Positions 38,143 to 47,872 of a stretch of DNA of 64,000 bases are shown one piece after another (the first letter of the stretch is position 1; each line of letters starts with the position of its first letter). The DNA comes from Alteromonas sp. MMG017 (GTDB lineage: Bacteria > Pseudomonadota > Gammaproteobacteria > Enterobacterales > Alteromonadaceae). The stretch spans positions 186,001 to 250,000 of the forward strand of contig NZ_JAGJDY010000005.1 of the NCBI RefSeq assembly GCF_018100795.1, in the 5' to 3' direction. The position numbers and the translations under genes are program-made. The notes under the pieces were generated by a model that made no database searches, had not been told where the DNA came from, and worked only from the letters and a program-made list of their open reading frames with translations.

Positions 38143-38161
38143 GTCACTCTACGCTAGTGAC
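38143..38161. promoter_or_regulatory. Inverted repeat between the LytTR and acyltransferase genes
   Basis: Arms GTCAC (38143-38147) and GTGAC (38157-38161) with 9 bp between, in a short divergent region. Candidate regulator site; too short to be certain. Confidence 0.3.
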
Positions 38162-38222
38162 AGTAAGAAAATCTACGTTATATAAAACCCTATTACTACA
38201 TTATTGAATAGGATAGACAGTA

Positions 38223-39539
38223 ATGACACAACTAAAAAAAGGCAGCGATTTAACAGAGCTGGCCAAAAGCAGTGGGGAAGTAATTCGGTTTCATGCGCTC
38301 GATGCGTTAAGAGTGATCGCGTTTGGTGTGTTGATTCTTTATCACATTGGTATGTACTACGTGTTGGAATGGGGATGGCATATCAAAAGTGAGCAGCCTC
38401 AAGCATGGTTGCAAGATGTTATGATTTTAACGAACCAGTGGCGAATGTCGCTGTTGTTTTTGATCTCTTCGATGGTACTTACCGCGCTGTTAACTCGCAT
38501 TGAGCCTCAACCGCTTTTATTTTTAAAACGGGCTGGGGTGTTGATAGCCCAACGAACGCAACGATTATTGATTCCGTTACTATTTGGCATGTTTGTGATA
38601 GTTGCCCCACAAGTTTACATTGAGTGGACAGTCGATGGGGTGATAGACACTACCTTTACACAGTTCTATTTAGCCTATATCAACCCCGATACGCAGTGGC
38701 TAGCCGAGCGTCATTCTGACATTGGCTTACTGACGTGGAATCATCTTTGGTTTCTACCTTACTTGTGGGTGTATTCAATACTGTTAATTTTGCTGTTTCC
38801 GGTGATGGCTCAGTTGCGAAAACTTCAGATTGGAATGATAACCTTCGCCTTTGCATCTTCTACGGCTATGGTAGCGATATGGCTAATGTTGCGAAATACG
38901 TACCCGACTACACACGATTTGCTTAATGATTGGTACAGCCATGCTAAATACTTTCTTGTTATGATAGTTGGTGCCGTTATCATTTTGCAGCCCAAATTAT
39001 GGGAAGCGCTAGAGCGTACTCGCTATGTAAGCATGCTGGTAGCGCTGTGCATGTATTCACTTATTATCGCCGATAGGCACGATATGTTCGGGCCTGTTGG
39101 CGATTGGATGACTGAGTTCTTGTGGTTCAGAGTTCTGGTGGGATACATTGTAGTGCTGAATCATTGGGCTTGGTTAGCGGCGATACTAGGCTTTGGTAAG
39201 CGTTACTTAAATAAACCGATGGCCTGGGTAAAATACCTTAATAGCGGTGTGCTTCCTTACTACATGATGCACCAAACATTAATTGTGGTTGCCGCGTATG
39301 CTCTGCATTCGATAGGCTTTCCAGTAGGAATTCAGTTTGTGCTCATTTTACTGGTTACGTTAGTAGGCTGTGCGCTTACTTATGAACTTGCCAAGAGAAA
39401 CCTAGTGACACGGATATTATTTGGATTGAAGGCCAAACCGCAGGGAATTACCCAGATAAACGACATAATGAGTCAAGCACCTTCCACGTCGGTTTTTACT
39501 AAGACAGTTTTTAAGCCATTTACAAAAGCCTCTCAATAA
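38223..39539 (+). CDS. Acyltransferase-3 family membrane protein
   Basis: 438 residues, about ten transmembrane helices. It starts with the acyltransferase-3 hallmark RFHALDALRVIAFGVLILYH (Arg and His of the catalytic R-x10-H-like pattern), then MSLLFLISSMVLTALL and a conserved FLKRAGVLIAQRTQRLLIPLL. The C-terminal part (LPYYMMHQTLIVVAAYAL) carries the family's late His. Relatives move acyl or succinyl groups onto extracytoplasmic polysaccharides, lipids or glucans (OpgC-like). The acceptor here is unknown. The last 30 residues are soluble. Controlled perhaps by the divergent LytTR regulator. Ends at a bidirectional terminator. Confidence 0.85.
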   Translation: MTQLKKGSDLTELAKSSGEVIRFHALDALRVIAFGVLILYHIGMYYVLEWGWHIKSEQPQAWLQDVMILTNQWRMSLLFLISSMVLTALLTRIEPQPLLFLKRAGVLIAQRTQRLLIPLLFGMFVIVAPQVYIEWTVDGVIDTTFTQFYLAYINPDTQWLAERHSDIGLLTWNHLWFLPYLWVYSILLILLFPVMAQLRKLQIGMITFAFASSTAMVAIWLMLRNTYPTTHDLLNDWYSHAKYFLVMIVGAVIILQPKLWEALERTRYVSMLVALCMYSLIIADRHDMFGPVGDWMTEFLWFRVLVGYIVVLNHWAWLAAILGFGKRYLNKPMAWVKYLNSGVLPYYMMHQTLIVVAAYALHSIGFPVGIQFVLILLVTLVGCALTYELAKRNLVTRILFGLKAKPQGITQINDIMSQAPSTSVFTKTVFKPFTKASQ

Positions 39540-39550
39540 ACAGGCACAAA

Positions 39551-39579
39551 AAAAGCGGTGTATGAATGACACCGCTTTT
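39551..39579. terminator. Bidirectional terminator between the acyltransferase gene and suhB
   Basis: A perfect 11-bp stem AAAAGCGGTGT/ACACCGCTTTT with a seven-base loop. A run of seven T follows on the minus strand (serving suhB) and a T-rich tract on the plus strand. Confidence 0.92.
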
Positions 39580-39628
39580 CCTTAACTTTTTACAGGCAAT
39601 AATCAACTCATTGCCTTGTCTAAAGAGC

Positions 39629-40405
39629 TTATTTCAAGTGCTTAACTAAGCCTTGAACTACTTTGGCACTACCTGCCACGATTTCGCCGCTATAAAGTGG
39701 ATCGTTACCGCCTTTAAAGTCGGTTACTAAGCCGCCAGCTTCACGAACAATAAGTTCACCAGCTGCGATATCCCACGTTTTAATACCACGTTCCCAGTAG
39801 CCATCATGACGGCCAGCAGCAACGTATGCTAAATCTAGCGCTGCACTACCTGCACGGCGAATATCACCACATTCGTGGAAGATTTTGTTTAGGCTAAGTG
39901 CATACTCACCGAATTTGGCTTTGTTCTTAAACGGCATGCCGGTGGCAAGAATCGTTTCGTTTAAATCACGAGGCTTAGACGCACGAATACGGTAACCATT
40001 CAACTGGGCGCCTTGTCCACGGCTAGCGGTGAATAATTCGCTACGGATAGGATCAAATACAACAGCTTGGTCTAGACGACCTTTGTGAAGTAATGCAATA
40101 GATACGGCAAAGTGAGGGATGCCTTTAATGAAATTGGTGGTGCCATCTAATGGGTCAATAATCCACTGAAAGTCAGTATCTGCGCCAGCAGTTTCGCCAG
40201 ACTCTTCACCCATAAAGCAGTGATTTGGAAATGATTGCTGAATTTTAGCAATAATAGCTTGCTCAGCTTCTTTATCAACTTGGGTGACGTAATCGTTCAA
40301 ACCTTTTGATTCAGTTGCTACTTCGTTGTGTTTTTCAAAACCACGAACAATAATTGTGCCAGCCGCACGCGCTGCGCGCACCGCAATATTCAGCATAGGA
40401 TGCAT
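39629..40405 (-). CDS. suhB: Inositol-1-monophosphatase / NusA-associated SuhB
   Basis: 258 residues beginning MHPMLNIAVRAARAAG, essentially identical to the E. coli start. The metal-site motifs are present: GEESGE, WIIDPLDGTTNFIKGIPHFAVSIAL and the late WDIAAGELIVREAGG. The enzyme dephosphorylates inositol monophosphates, and in E. coli SuhB also joins the rRNA antitermination complex. It is divergent from trmJ across 276 bp, the classical gammaproteobacterial arrangement suhB/trmJ-cysE-iscR. It shares a bidirectional terminator with the acyltransferase gene. Confidence 0.95.
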   Translation of the reverse strand: MHPMLNIAVRAARAAGTIIVRGFEKHNEVATESKGLNDYVTQVDKEAEQAIIAKIQQSFPNHCFMGEESGETAGADTDFQWIIDPLDGTTNFIKGIPHFAVSIALLHKGRLDQAVVFDPIRSELFTASRGQGAQLNGYRIRASKPRDLNETILATGMPFKNKAKFGEYALSLNKIFHECGDIRRAGSAALDLAYVAAGRHDGYWERGIKTWDIAAGELIVREAGGLVTDFKGGNDPLYSGEIVAGSAKVVQGLVKHLK

Positions 40406-40681
40406 AGATAAACCACCAATTGTAAAAGACCAAAGAACTGACCTTGACCATAGGTTAGCCCAACATGCGTTTTACGCAAGTGACCAACAAGGTAAGGTGT
40501 TCAAAACGCGCGCATCTTAACCAGAATGGTCGTGTGATGCAAATGAAATGTGGATGGGCTGCACAAGCACGTGTGATGCTGACAATATTGAGGTATCAAT
40601 GTAGGGCTGCAGATAGCCATCTATACCGCCATTGTGCTACTATTCCGTTCAATATTGACGAGGCTACAGGTAATAAAAAGC

Positions 40682-41437
40682 ATGCTCGAGAACATCCGTA
40701 TTATTTTGGTGAGTACATCACACACTGGCAACATTGGCTCCACAGCGCGAGCGATGAAAACCATGGGCTTGAGTAGCCTCTATCTAGTTAATCCTGTACA
40801 TGAGCCTGATGGTCAAGCAAGTGCTTTGGCTGCTGGGGCGGGGGACGTTTTAGCTAACGCCAAAATAGTTAGCACCTTAGAAGAAGCCGTGTCTGATTGT
40901 GGTTTGGTTGTGGGTACATCGGCCCGTTCTAGAACCCACTCTTGGCCTATGCTAGGTCCACGTGAATGCGGTGAAAAACTAGTACAAGAAGTAAGTAACT
41001 TCCCTGTAGCGCTGGTATTTGGTCGTGAAAATAGTGGGTTAAGCAACGAAGAGTTACAACAATGTCACTTTCATATGTGTATTCCTGCCAACCCAGAGTA
41101 CAGCTCGCTTAACTTAGCCGCTGCGGTACAAACCTTATGCTATGAAATTCGTATGGCGTACTTAAACAAAGAAGCTTTACCTACGGCTGAAGAAGCGTAC
41201 CCGCTGAATGAAGATTTAGAACGTTTTTATACGCACCTTGAATCAACATTAGAAGGTACGTCTTTCATTCGTAAGAGTCACCCAGGCGTAGTAATGACTA
41301 AACTTCGTCGTTTGTTCAATCGCGCTCGTCCTGAATCTCAAGAGCTCAATATATTACGTGGCATCTTGGCGTCTATCGATAAATCGGTCAAAGCGCCCTT
41401 GCCAGAGCCTGACAACGAAAATGAATCACCTAACTAG
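40682..41437 (+). CDS. trmJ: tRNA (cytidine/uridine-2'-O-)-methyltransferase TrmJ
   Basis: 251 residues from ATG 40682; a longer frame to 40634 exists, but the family starts M-L-x-N-I-R-I as here. A SPOUT-class trefoil-knot methyltransferase that methylates position 32 in tRNAs. Landmarks: [48 protein letters not shown] (SAM-binding knot), [19 protein letters not shown]-terminal helical extension (about 165-250) is typical. It is followed by cysE after 11 bp. The ribosome site is weak. Confidence 0.95.
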   Translation: MLENIRIILVSTSHTGNIGSTARAMKTMGLSSLYLVNPVHEPDGQASALAAGAGDVLANAKIVSTLEEAVSDCGLVVGTSARSRTHSWPMLGPRECGEKLVQEVSNFPVALVFGRENSGLSNEELQQCHFHMCIPANPEYSSLNLAAAVQTLCYEIRMAYLNKEALPTAEEAYPLNEDLERFYTHLESTLEGTSFIRKSHPGVVMTKLRRLFNRARPESQELNILRGILASIDKSVKAPLPEPDNENESPN

Positions 41438-41448
41438 GCGAGGCACTC

Positions 41449-42273
41449 GTGTTCTCTAGAATTAAAGACGACATTCAAGGGGTATTTCATCGCGACCCAG
41501 CGGCGCGAAATACCTTTGAAGTGTTAACCAATTACCCAGGTTTGCATGCCGTGTGGCTGCATCGTGTCAGTCACAAATTATGGAAAGCCGACTGGAAATG
41601 GTTGGCACGCAGCCTATCCACATTCAATCGGTGGCTAACGGGAATAGAAATTCACCCCGGGGCGACCTTAGGCCGCCGTGTATTTATCGACCATGGTATG
41701 GGCGTTGTGATTGGTGAAACAGCAGAAGTGGGCGACGACGTTACTTTGTATCACGGGGTAACATTAGGCGGTACTAGTTGGACGCCGGGGAAACGTCACC
41801 CTACGTTAGAAAAGGGCGCGGTAGTAGGCGCAGGCGCTAAAGTGCTCGGTCCTATTACCATTGGTGAAAATGCCAAAGTTGGGTCTAATTCGGTAGTAGT
41901 AAAAGATATCCCTGCAGGCGCCACAGCAGTGGGGATTCCTGGGCGAATTATTATCTCTAAGCAACAAAGTGATGCTGCCCAGATTAACCCCAATCGCCAT
42001 AAAATTGCGGAAAAATACGGGTTCGATGCTTACGCAGTTGCGCCTGATAATCCAGATCCTGTCGCCAATGCGATGGGGATTATGTTAGAGCACATGCATC
42101 AGATGGACACCAAGGTAGAAGAGATGTGCAAAGTGATTCAATCTCTCGGTGGTGACGTTTGTACTGATAACTTACATAATATATCTGCGCAAGATTTCGC
42201 CGATACAGGTATTGAGTTTGCAGACGAGAGTAAAGCTAAAGCTGGCCAAGAGGCATTTGACCCAACAATCTAA
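41449..42273 (+). CDS. cysE: Serine O-acetyltransferase
   Basis: 274 residues from a GTG start. It makes O-acetylserine, the cysteine precursor, using acetyl-CoA. An N-terminal helical domain (about 1-65) is followed by a left-handed beta helix with the catalytic [11 protein letters not shown] segment near residue 82, [32 protein letters not shown] and [14 protein letters not shown]-terminal tail of about 80 residues extends beyond the typical end, and includes Met-rich [19 protein letters not shown]. Its location just before iscR and the Fe-S genes links cysteine supply to cluster assembly, as in other gammaproteobacteria. Confidence 0.95.
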   Translation: MFSRIKDDIQGVFHRDPAARNTFEVLTNYPGLHAVWLHRVSHKLWKADWKWLARSLSTFNRWLTGIEIHPGATLGRRVFIDHGMGVVIGETAEVGDDVTLYHGVTLGGTSWTPGKRHPTLEKGAVVGAGAKVLGPITIGENAKVGSNSVVVKDIPAGATAVGIPGRIIISKQQSDAAQINPNRHKIAEKYGFDAYAVAPDNPDPVANAMGIMLEHMHQMDTKVEEMCKVIQSLGGDVCTDNLHNISAQDFADTGIEFADESKAKAGQEAFDPTI

Positions 42274-42373
42274 TCATTAATGGTTATTAAACTAATGGTA
42301 TTTAAGTTACTAATTTTAAAGCTTAAATTGTTTAGCAAAAGTTCAGCGGTAAAAGCGATTAGCGCAATCAATA

Positions 42374-42398
42374 ATACTTGACTAGATTACTGGGTCTT
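42374..42398 (+). promoter_or_regulatory. IscR type-1-like site, distal, iscR promoter
   Basis: The first half (ATACTTGACT) fits the E. coli type-1 IscR consensus well, the second half poorly (about 18 of 25 positions). It abuts the stronger site at 42399 in phase. Confidence 0.55.
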
Positions 42399-42423
42399 AT
42401 ACTTGACCAATTTAGTCAAGTAT
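42399..42423 (+). promoter_or_regulatory. IscR type-1-like site, proximal, iscR promoter
   Basis: An exact palindrome ATACTTGAC-N7-GTCAAGTAT that closely matches the E. coli type-1 site consensus. Its TTGACC also forms a promoter -35-like element. It lies 38 bp before the iscR ATG, supporting autoregulation by the [2Fe-2S] form of IscR. Confidence 0.8.
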
Positions 42424-42460
42424 GTGAAAATTCTTGCTATATTAATAGCGGGAGGATTCT

Positions 42461-42946
42461 ATGAAATTAACATCTAAAGGGCGCTACGCAGTAACGGCAA
42501 TGCTTGATGTAGCATTGCATTCGACACGCGGTCCTGTGCCTCTCGCTGATATCTCTGAACGCCAAGCTATCTCGCTATCTTATTTAGAACAGCTTTTCTC
42601 TCGTTTGCGTAAAGATCAGTTAGTCGACAGTGTTCGCGGGCCAGGTGGTGGCTATTTACTAGGGCGCGATGCAGCCAATATATCAATTGGTGAAGTTATT
42701 CGTGCGGTAGACGAATCTGTTGATGCTACCCGTTGCCAAGGGCAAGCTGACTGTCAAAGTGGTGACCGCTGCCTAACCCATAGTTTGTGGCAAGATTTGA
42801 GCGATCGTATAAGCTCCTTTTTAAACGATATTACCCTTGGTGAATTAATGGCGAAGCGCGATGTTCAGGAAGTGGCTGGGCGTCAAGATAAAAGCGCGTC
42901 TTTACGTAATGTAGCCAACGATATCGAAGTTAGTTTTCAGTTATAA
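42461..42946 (+). CDS. iscR: Fe-S cluster assembly transcriptional regulator IscR
   Basis: 161 residues, Rrf2 family: winged helix (about 1-60; [51 protein letters not shown]), then the [2Fe-2S] ligand set Cys92, Cys98, Cys104 and His107, at the same positions as E. coli IscR. It represses Fe-S assembly genes when its cluster is loaded and acts differently as apo-protein. ATG has a strong GGAGG site. Two type-1-like sites lie in its own promoter and a third over the sufB promoter (44226-44250). First gene of the iscR-iscS-suf locus, 29 bp before iscS. Confidence 0.97.
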   Translation: MKLTSKGRYAVTAMLDVALHSTRGPVPLADISERQAISLSYLEQLFSRLRKDQLVDSVRGPGGGYLLGRDAANISIGEVIRAVDESVDATRCQGQADCQSGDRCLTHSLWQDLSDRISSFLNDITLGELMAKRDVQEVAGRQDKSASLRNVANDIEVSFQL

Positions 42947-42975
42947 CATCAGCTTTAGAGAATGTATTAATCGCT

Positions 42976-44154
42976 ATGTCTCGTTCAACACCTATTTACT
43001 TAGATTATGCCGCTACCACACCTGTCGACCCAAGGGTTGCAGAGAAAATGGTGGAGTGCCTGACGATAGACGGCAATTTCGGTAATCCTGCTTCCCGTTC
43101 GTATCGTTTTGGTTGGATGGCCGAAGAAGCAGTAGACGTGGCCCGCAATCAGATAAGTGATGCGCTGAACTGCGACCCACGTGAAATTGTATTTACCTCA
43201 GGTGCGACAGAGTCAAATAATTTAGCTATTAAAGGTGTAGCCGAAGGCTATGCGAATAACGGCAAACATATCATTACCGTTAATACCGAACACAAAGCAG
43301 TATTAGATACCTGTGAACATTTAGAGAAGCAAGGTTTTGAAGTGACCTATCTAGACGTAGATGCGTCGGGTCTTATTTCAATTTCACAGCTTGAAGCGGC
43401 CATAACTGATGAGACTATTATAGTCTCAGTAATGCATGTGAATAACGAATTAGGTGTCGTTCAGGATATCAGCGCGATTGGTGAGCTTTGCCGAGCGAAG
43501 AACATTTTGTTTCACGTAGATGCGGCGCAGAGCGTAGGTAAACTTCCTATCGATTTGCAAGCCTTGCCAGTCGATTTGTTATCTATTTCGGCACATAAAA
43601 TTTATGGTCCGAAAGGCATGGGGGCCTTATACGTTCGCCGTCGTCCAAAAATTAATTTAGCTGCCCAAATTCATGGGGGCGGGCATGAGCGGGGTATGCG
43701 TTCAGGCACGCTAGCAACCCATCAAATTGTGGGCATGGGCGAAGCAATACACTTGGCCTATCAGCAGCTAGAACAGGATTCAGCCCACATTAGCGAGTTG
43801 AAAGCAGCGTTATGGGAAGGGCTAAGCCAGTTAGATGATATTCACCTTAATGGCCATGAAACTCAGCGTATAGCGAACATTTTAAATGTGAGTTTTGGTG
43901 GTGTGGATGGGGAAAGTATGATGATGGCGATGAATGATATTGCGGTATCTTCTGGCTCTGCCTGCACATCGGCAAGCTTAGAACCTTCATACGTGTTACG
44001 CGCCATTGGTAGAAGTAGTGAACTTGCTCACGCTGGCATACGTTTTAGTATAGGTAGGTTCACCACATTAGATGATATTACCTACGTCATCAGTAAAGTC
44101 ACCGATGTGGTTACCCGTTTACGTGAAGCAACAGTGCTGGCTGCAAGCCGATAG
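42976..44154 (+). CDS. iscS: Cysteine desulfurase, IscS-like
   Basis: 392 residues, PLP enzyme that removes sulfur from cysteine for cluster and thiolation pathways. PLP Lys208 in [10 protein letters not shown], the catalytic-loop Cys330 in [30 protein letters not shown] at the start and the [12 protein letters not shown] segment are all IscS-type (group I). It ends a few residues short of the canonical IscS C-terminus (about 404 aa), lacking the tail that contacts IscU. No iscU, hscBA or fdx gene follows; instead sufBCDS comes next. It therefore probably feeds a SUF-type scaffold or tRNA thiolation. Separate promoter of sufB lies downstream. Confidence 0.93.
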   Translation: MSRSTPIYLDYAATTPVDPRVAEKMVECLTIDGNFGNPASRSYRFGWMAEEAVDVARNQISDALNCDPREIVFTSGATESNNLAIKGVAEGYANNGKHIITVNTEHKAVLDTCEHLEKQGFEVTYLDVDASGLISISQLEAAITDETIIVSVMHVNNELGVVQDISAIGELCRAKNILFHVDAAQSVGKLPIDLQALPVDLLSISAHKIYGPKGMGALYVRRRPKINLAAQIHGGGHERGMRSGTLATHQIVGMGEAIHLAYQQLEQDSAHISELKAALWEGLSQLDDIHLNGHETQRIANILNVSFGGVDGESMMMAMNDIAVSSGSACTSASLEPSYVLRAIGRSSELAHAGIRFSIGRFTTLDDITYVISKVTDVVTRLREATVLAASR

Positions 44155-44225
44155 CACCTTTTATCGCAGGCCATCGCAATTACCGATTGGTACGATATTT
44201 AATTTTTATTTAACAAGGCTGTTGA

Positions 44226-44250
44226 ATATTTGAGTGAAATACTCAGGTAT
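44226..44250 (+). promoter_or_regulatory. IscR type-1-like site over the sufB promoter
   Basis: Reads ATATTTGAG-N7-CTCAGGTAT and matches about 22 of 25 positions of the E. coli type-1 consensus by my count. It covers the -35 and most of the spacer of the promoter at 44230-44258, a repressor topology. Confidence 0.65.
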
Positions 44251-44258
44251 TATATAAT
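44230..44258 (+). promoter_or_regulatory. Sigma-70 promoter for sufB
   Basis: TTGAGT, 17-bp spacer, TATAAT. The predicted start near 44265 leaves a leader of about 150 nt before sufB. Confidence 0.75.
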
Positions 44259-44284
44259 ACGGCTCCAAAATTTTAGGCTGTCTA

Positions 44285-44379
44285 GATATTCGATAGGAAT
44301 ATCGCAAATACGTTTTGGCAAATAGATAAATAGCCAAAACGGCAACGTGACTTACTGGCAAGACCGAGAGGCCAGTAGT
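44285..44379 (+). promoter_or_regulatory. Structured sufB leader with three consecutive hairpins
   Basis: Hairpin 1: GATATTC/GAATATC (44285-44303). Hairpin 2: CGTTTTGGC/GCCAAAACG (44311-44341, perfect 9 bp). Hairpin 3: ACTGGC/GCCAGT extended by ACT/AGT across a bulge (44350-44379). No T run follows any of them, so they are not intrinsic terminators. Candidate cis-regulatory RNA; no known riboswitch class recognised. Confidence 0.5.
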
Positions 44380-44417
44380 GAAGGCAGCAAACGCAGGCAA
44401 ACAAGTGAGATCCCAAC

Positions 44418-45854
44418 ATGAGTGAACAGATCGAACAGGCGTTAGAAAGAAAGTACGATGCTGGATTTTATTCAGAGATCGAATCTGAGACTTTTGAAAG
44501 TGGCCTCGACGAGTCAGTAATTCGCCGTATTTCAGCAATGAAAGACGAGCCAGAGTGGATGCTAGAGTGGCGCTTAAAGGCGTATCATTCGTGGCTTGAG
44601 ATGGAAGAGCCTGATTGGGCCCATGTCGATTATCCTAAAATTGACTATCAAGCCATTTCTTATTACTCGGCACCAAAGAGTATGAAAGATAAGCCTCAGT
44701 CACTTGATGAAGTTGACCCTGAACTACTGCGCACCTACGAAAAGCTAGGTATTCCGTTGCATGAACAAGAAATGCTAGCGGGCGTTGCAGTAGATGCGGT
44801 ATTCGACTCAGTATCAGTAGTGACCACTTTTCGCAGCAAGTTAGAAGAAGCGGGCGTTATCTTTTGCCCTATTTCAGAAGCGCTTGTGAAATACCCAGAT
44901 TTAGTGAAAAAGTATATTGGCTCGGTAGTACCGCGCACCGATAACTACTTTGCTGCTTTGAACAGTGCCGTATTTACCGATGGGTCATTCGTTTATATTC
45001 CAAAAGGCACTCGTTGCCCCATGGAGCTTTCTACCTATTTCCGTATAAATGAAATGAACACAGGTCAGTTTGAGCGTACGTTAATTGTTGCCGAAGAAGG
45101 CAGTTATGTAAGCTACCTAGAAGGCTGTACTGCACCTCAGCGTGACGAAAATCAATTACACGCTGCTGTAGTTGAATTAGTTGCTATGGACGATGCCACT
45201 ATTAAGTACTCAACCGTACAGAACTGGTACCCAGGTGATGAAAACGGTAAAGGCGGTATTTACAACTTTGTGACCAAGCGTGGTATTTGCCATAAAAACG
45301 CAAAAATATCTTGGACTCAGGTTGAAACGGGTTCAGCGGTGACGTGGAAATACCCAAGCTGCGTACTTAAAGGCGATAACAGTGTAGGTGAGTTTTACTC
45401 AGTGGCGTTAACCCGTGGTAGGCAGCAAGCCGACACAGGTACTAAGATGATTCATCTTGGAAAGAACACGCGCTCTACCATTATCTCTAAAGGTATTTCA
45501 GCGGGTAACAGTAACAACGCATATCGTGGTTTAGTGCAAATGGGCCCACGTGCCGATGGCGCACGTAATTTCACAGAATGTGACTCGCTATTAATTGGCG
45601 ATAAATGTGGCGCACACACGTTCCCGTATATAGAAAGTAGAAATCCAAGTGCCATTGTTGAGCATGAAGCAACAACGTCGAAAGTTAGCGACGAGCAGTT
45701 GTTCTTGTGTAAACAACGTGGTTTAGACACAGAAAAAGCCGTATCTATGATTGTTAACGGTTTCTGTAAAGAAGTATTCAAAGAGCTGCCGATGGAATTC
45801 GCCGTAGAAGCCGGCAAGCTGCTCGAAATTAGTCTTGAAGGTTCAGTGGGGTAA
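44418..45854 (+). CDS. sufB: Fe-S cluster assembly scaffold SufB
   Basis: 478 residues, normal length. Forms the SufBC2D scaffold in the cytoplasm on which nascent clusters are built. Landmarks: [95 protein letters not shown] and the C-terminal [20 protein letters not shown]. Starts the suf operon proper from its own promoter, behind an IscR-like site and a structured leader. sufC follows 3 bp after its stop. Confidence 0.97.
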   Translation: MSEQIEQALERKYDAGFYSEIESETFESGLDESVIRRISAMKDEPEWMLEWRLKAYHSWLEMEEPDWAHVDYPKIDYQAISYYSAPKSMKDKPQSLDEVDPELLRTYEKLGIPLHEQEMLAGVAVDAVFDSVSVVTTFRSKLEEAGVIFCPISEALVKYPDLVKKYIGSVVPRTDNYFAALNSAVFTDGSFVYIPKGTRCPMELSTYFRINEMNTGQFERTLIVAEEGSYVSYLEGCTAPQRDENQLHAAVVELVAMDDATIKYSTVQNWYPGDENGKGGIYNFVTKRGICHKNAKISWTQVETGSAVTWKYPSCVLKGDNSVGEFYSVALTRGRQQADTGTKMIHLGKNTRSTIISKGISAGNSNNAYRGLVQMGPRADGARNFTECDSLLIGDKCGAHTFPYIESRNPSAIVEHEATTSKVSDEQLFLCKQRGLDTEKAVSMIVNGFCKEVFKELPMEFAVEAGKLLEISLEGSVG

Positions 45855-45857
45855 TCA

Positions 45858-46619
45858 ATGCTTAGTATCAAGAATTTACATGCCAGCGTAGAAGAGAAAA
45901 ACATCATTAAAGGGCTTAGCCTAGAAGTTAAGCCAGGTGAAGTACACGCTATCATGGGCCCTAACGGTGCCGGTAAGAGTACCCTTGGTTACGTACTTTC
46001 TGGCCGTGATGGCTACGAAGTGAGCGAAGGCGATGTAACACTGAACGGTAAAGACTTACTCGATTTAGAAGTTGAAGAACGTGCCCGCGAAGGTTTGTTC
46101 TTAGCGTTTCAATATCCAGTAGAAATTCCTGGTGTAAGCAATATGGAATTCATGAAAGAGTCTGTTAACGCTATGCGTGAACAACACGGCAAAGAGCCTC
46201 TTACTGCTGCTGAATTTCTAAAGAAAGCGAAAGAAGCCTGTAAGCAAGTTCAATTGCCGCTAGATTTCTTAAAGCGTGGTGTTAACGAAGGCTTCTCTGG
46301 TGGTGAGAAAAAGCGTAACGAAATCATGCAAATGATTTTGTTAGAGCCAAAGCTTTGTATTCTAGATGAGTCTGACTCAGGTCTAGACGTTGATGCACTT
46401 CAAGTGGTTGCCGATGGTGTTAACAGCCAACGTGACGGTGAGCGCAGCTTTATTGTAGTGACTCACTACCAGCGTTTGCTTGATTACATCAAACCTGACT
46501 TTGTACACATTCTTGCCGACGGTAAAATTGTGAAAAGTGGTGATGCATCACTGGCGCTAGAAGTAGAGAAAAGTGGTTATGCTTTCTTAGGTAAAGCATA
46601 CGAGGAGGCTGAAGCATGA
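45858..46619 (+). CDS. sufC: Fe-S assembly ATPase SufC
   Basis: 253 residues, ABC-type ATPase: Walker A GPNGAGKST near residue 36, signature SGGEKKRNE (SufC form), Walker B CILDESDSGLD, and H-loop VVTHYQR. It dimerises on SufB and SufD and powers scaffold conformational change. It overlaps sufD by 4 bp (ATGA), implying coupled translation. Confidence 0.97.
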   Translation: MLSIKNLHASVEEKNIIKGLSLEVKPGEVHAIMGPNGAGKSTLGYVLSGRDGYEVSEGDVTLNGKDLLDLEVEERAREGLFLAFQYPVEIPGVSNMEFMKESVNAMREQHGKEPLTAAEFLKKAKEACKQVQLPLDFLKRGVNEGFSGGEKKRNEIMQMILLEPKLCILDESDSGLDVDALQVVADGVNSQRDGERSFIVVTHYQRLLDYIKPDFVHILADGKIVKSGDASLALEVEKSGYAFLGKAYEEAEA

Positions 46620-47872
46620 GTCAATGGCTAGAACAGGTCATTGATGGGGCAGCGCTAGATGATTATCTGGCGCCCGTGCGTCAGCAGGCCTTAACACAGT
46701 TAAAAAACGATGGATGGCCGAAACGCCGAAACGAAAGCTGGATCAATACACCACTTACGCCAGTTGAAAAGCGTAACGTTGCTATTGCTACTCAGGCTGA
46801 TAGCGTACCTGTACCAAACATCGATAACCTAAACGCACTTGATATCGTGTTTGTTGATGGTGTGTTAGTGACGCAAATTAACACGCTAGACGTGCCAGAA
46901 GGCATGACAATTACATCGCTTAACGTTGACGATGCAAGCACGCAAGCAGCTATTGCCAGTGTATTCGGTCAAGTGAAGCCTACGCGCCATTTATTTGGCC
47001 GTGTTAACGATGCACTTTGCCAGCACGGTGTTTTCATCAATGTAGTAGACGGCGCAAAAGTTACCAAGCCTATTCGCATTGTGAACTTAGCCACTAAAAA
47101 CGTGGATGCCCATACTCGCGTATTGGTTAAGCTAGGCAACGCATCAAGCGCGGTTATCATTGAACAAGGTTCAGGTGATACCGATAGCCTTACAACCGCA
47201 TTCGCTGAATATGATATTGCCGATGATGCGCACTTAGAGCATTACCGTTTTGCCATGTTCACAGGCAGCGCTAAGCAACTAGGTGGTAGCCACTTTATGT
47301 TGCATAACCGCTCAACGCTAAATAGCACCCTAGTGGGCTATGGTAGTGAGTTGTCGCGCTTAGATGTGGATATGCATCATGCAGGTGAATTTGCGAACGC
47401 CAAAATGAACGCGATTTACTTATTGGCGGAAGGTGAGTTATTCGACTTACATTCAACCATTGAGCACGCTATGCCTAACGGTACTACGGAAGAAAACGCT
47501 CGGGGAATTGTGGGTGATAAAGCTCGTGCGGTATTCAATGGTCGTATTCACATTCACCGTGATGCACAGAAAACCTTGGCAGAGCTTAACAACCGTAACT
47601 TGTTGTTGTCTCGTCGTGGTGTTATCAACACAAAACCTGAACTAGAAATTTATGCCGACGACGTGCGCTGTGCGCATGGTGCAACAGTGGCAGAAATTGA
47701 AGGTGAAGCGCTTTATTATATGCTGACTCGCGGCGTACCGCGCAGCAAAGCTTTGGTGATGCTGAACTTTGGTTTCATTCAAGAGTTAATTAACGATATG
47801 CCAAACGCGGCTATTCGCGACTGGTTACTTCCCGTGCTAAGCGAACGCTTTGCACACATGGAGGTTAAATGA
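46616..47872 (+). CDS. sufD: Fe-S cluster assembly protein SufD
   Basis: 418 residues, SufB paralogue without its Cys-rich core. Landmarks: ESWINTPLTPVEKRN, the beta-helix region FDLHSTIEHAMPNGTTEENARGIV, RAVFNGRIHIHRDAQKT and a C-terminal CAHGATVAEIEGEALYYMLTRG with the conserved His and Glu. Completes the SufBC2D complex. Overlaps sufC and sufS by 4 bp each. Confidence 0.96.
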   Translation: MSQWLEQVIDGAALDDYLAPVRQQALTQLKNDGWPKRRNESWINTPLTPVEKRNVAIATQADSVPVPNIDNLNALDIVFVDGVLVTQINTLDVPEGMTITSLNVDDASTQAAIASVFGQVKPTRHLFGRVNDALCQHGVFINVVDGAKVTKPIRIVNLATKNVDAHTRVLVKLGNASSAVIIEQGSGDTDSLTTAFAEYDIADDAHLEHYRFAMFTGSAKQLGGSHFMLHNRSTLNSTLVGYGSELSRLDVDMHHAGEFANAKMNAIYLLAEGELFDLHSTIEHAMPNGTTEENARGIVGDKARAVFNGRIHIHRDAQKTLAELNNRNLLLSRRGVINTKPELEIYADDVRCAHGATVAEIEGEALYYMLTRGVPRSKALVMLNFGFIQELINDMPNAAIRDWLLPVLSERFAHMEVK

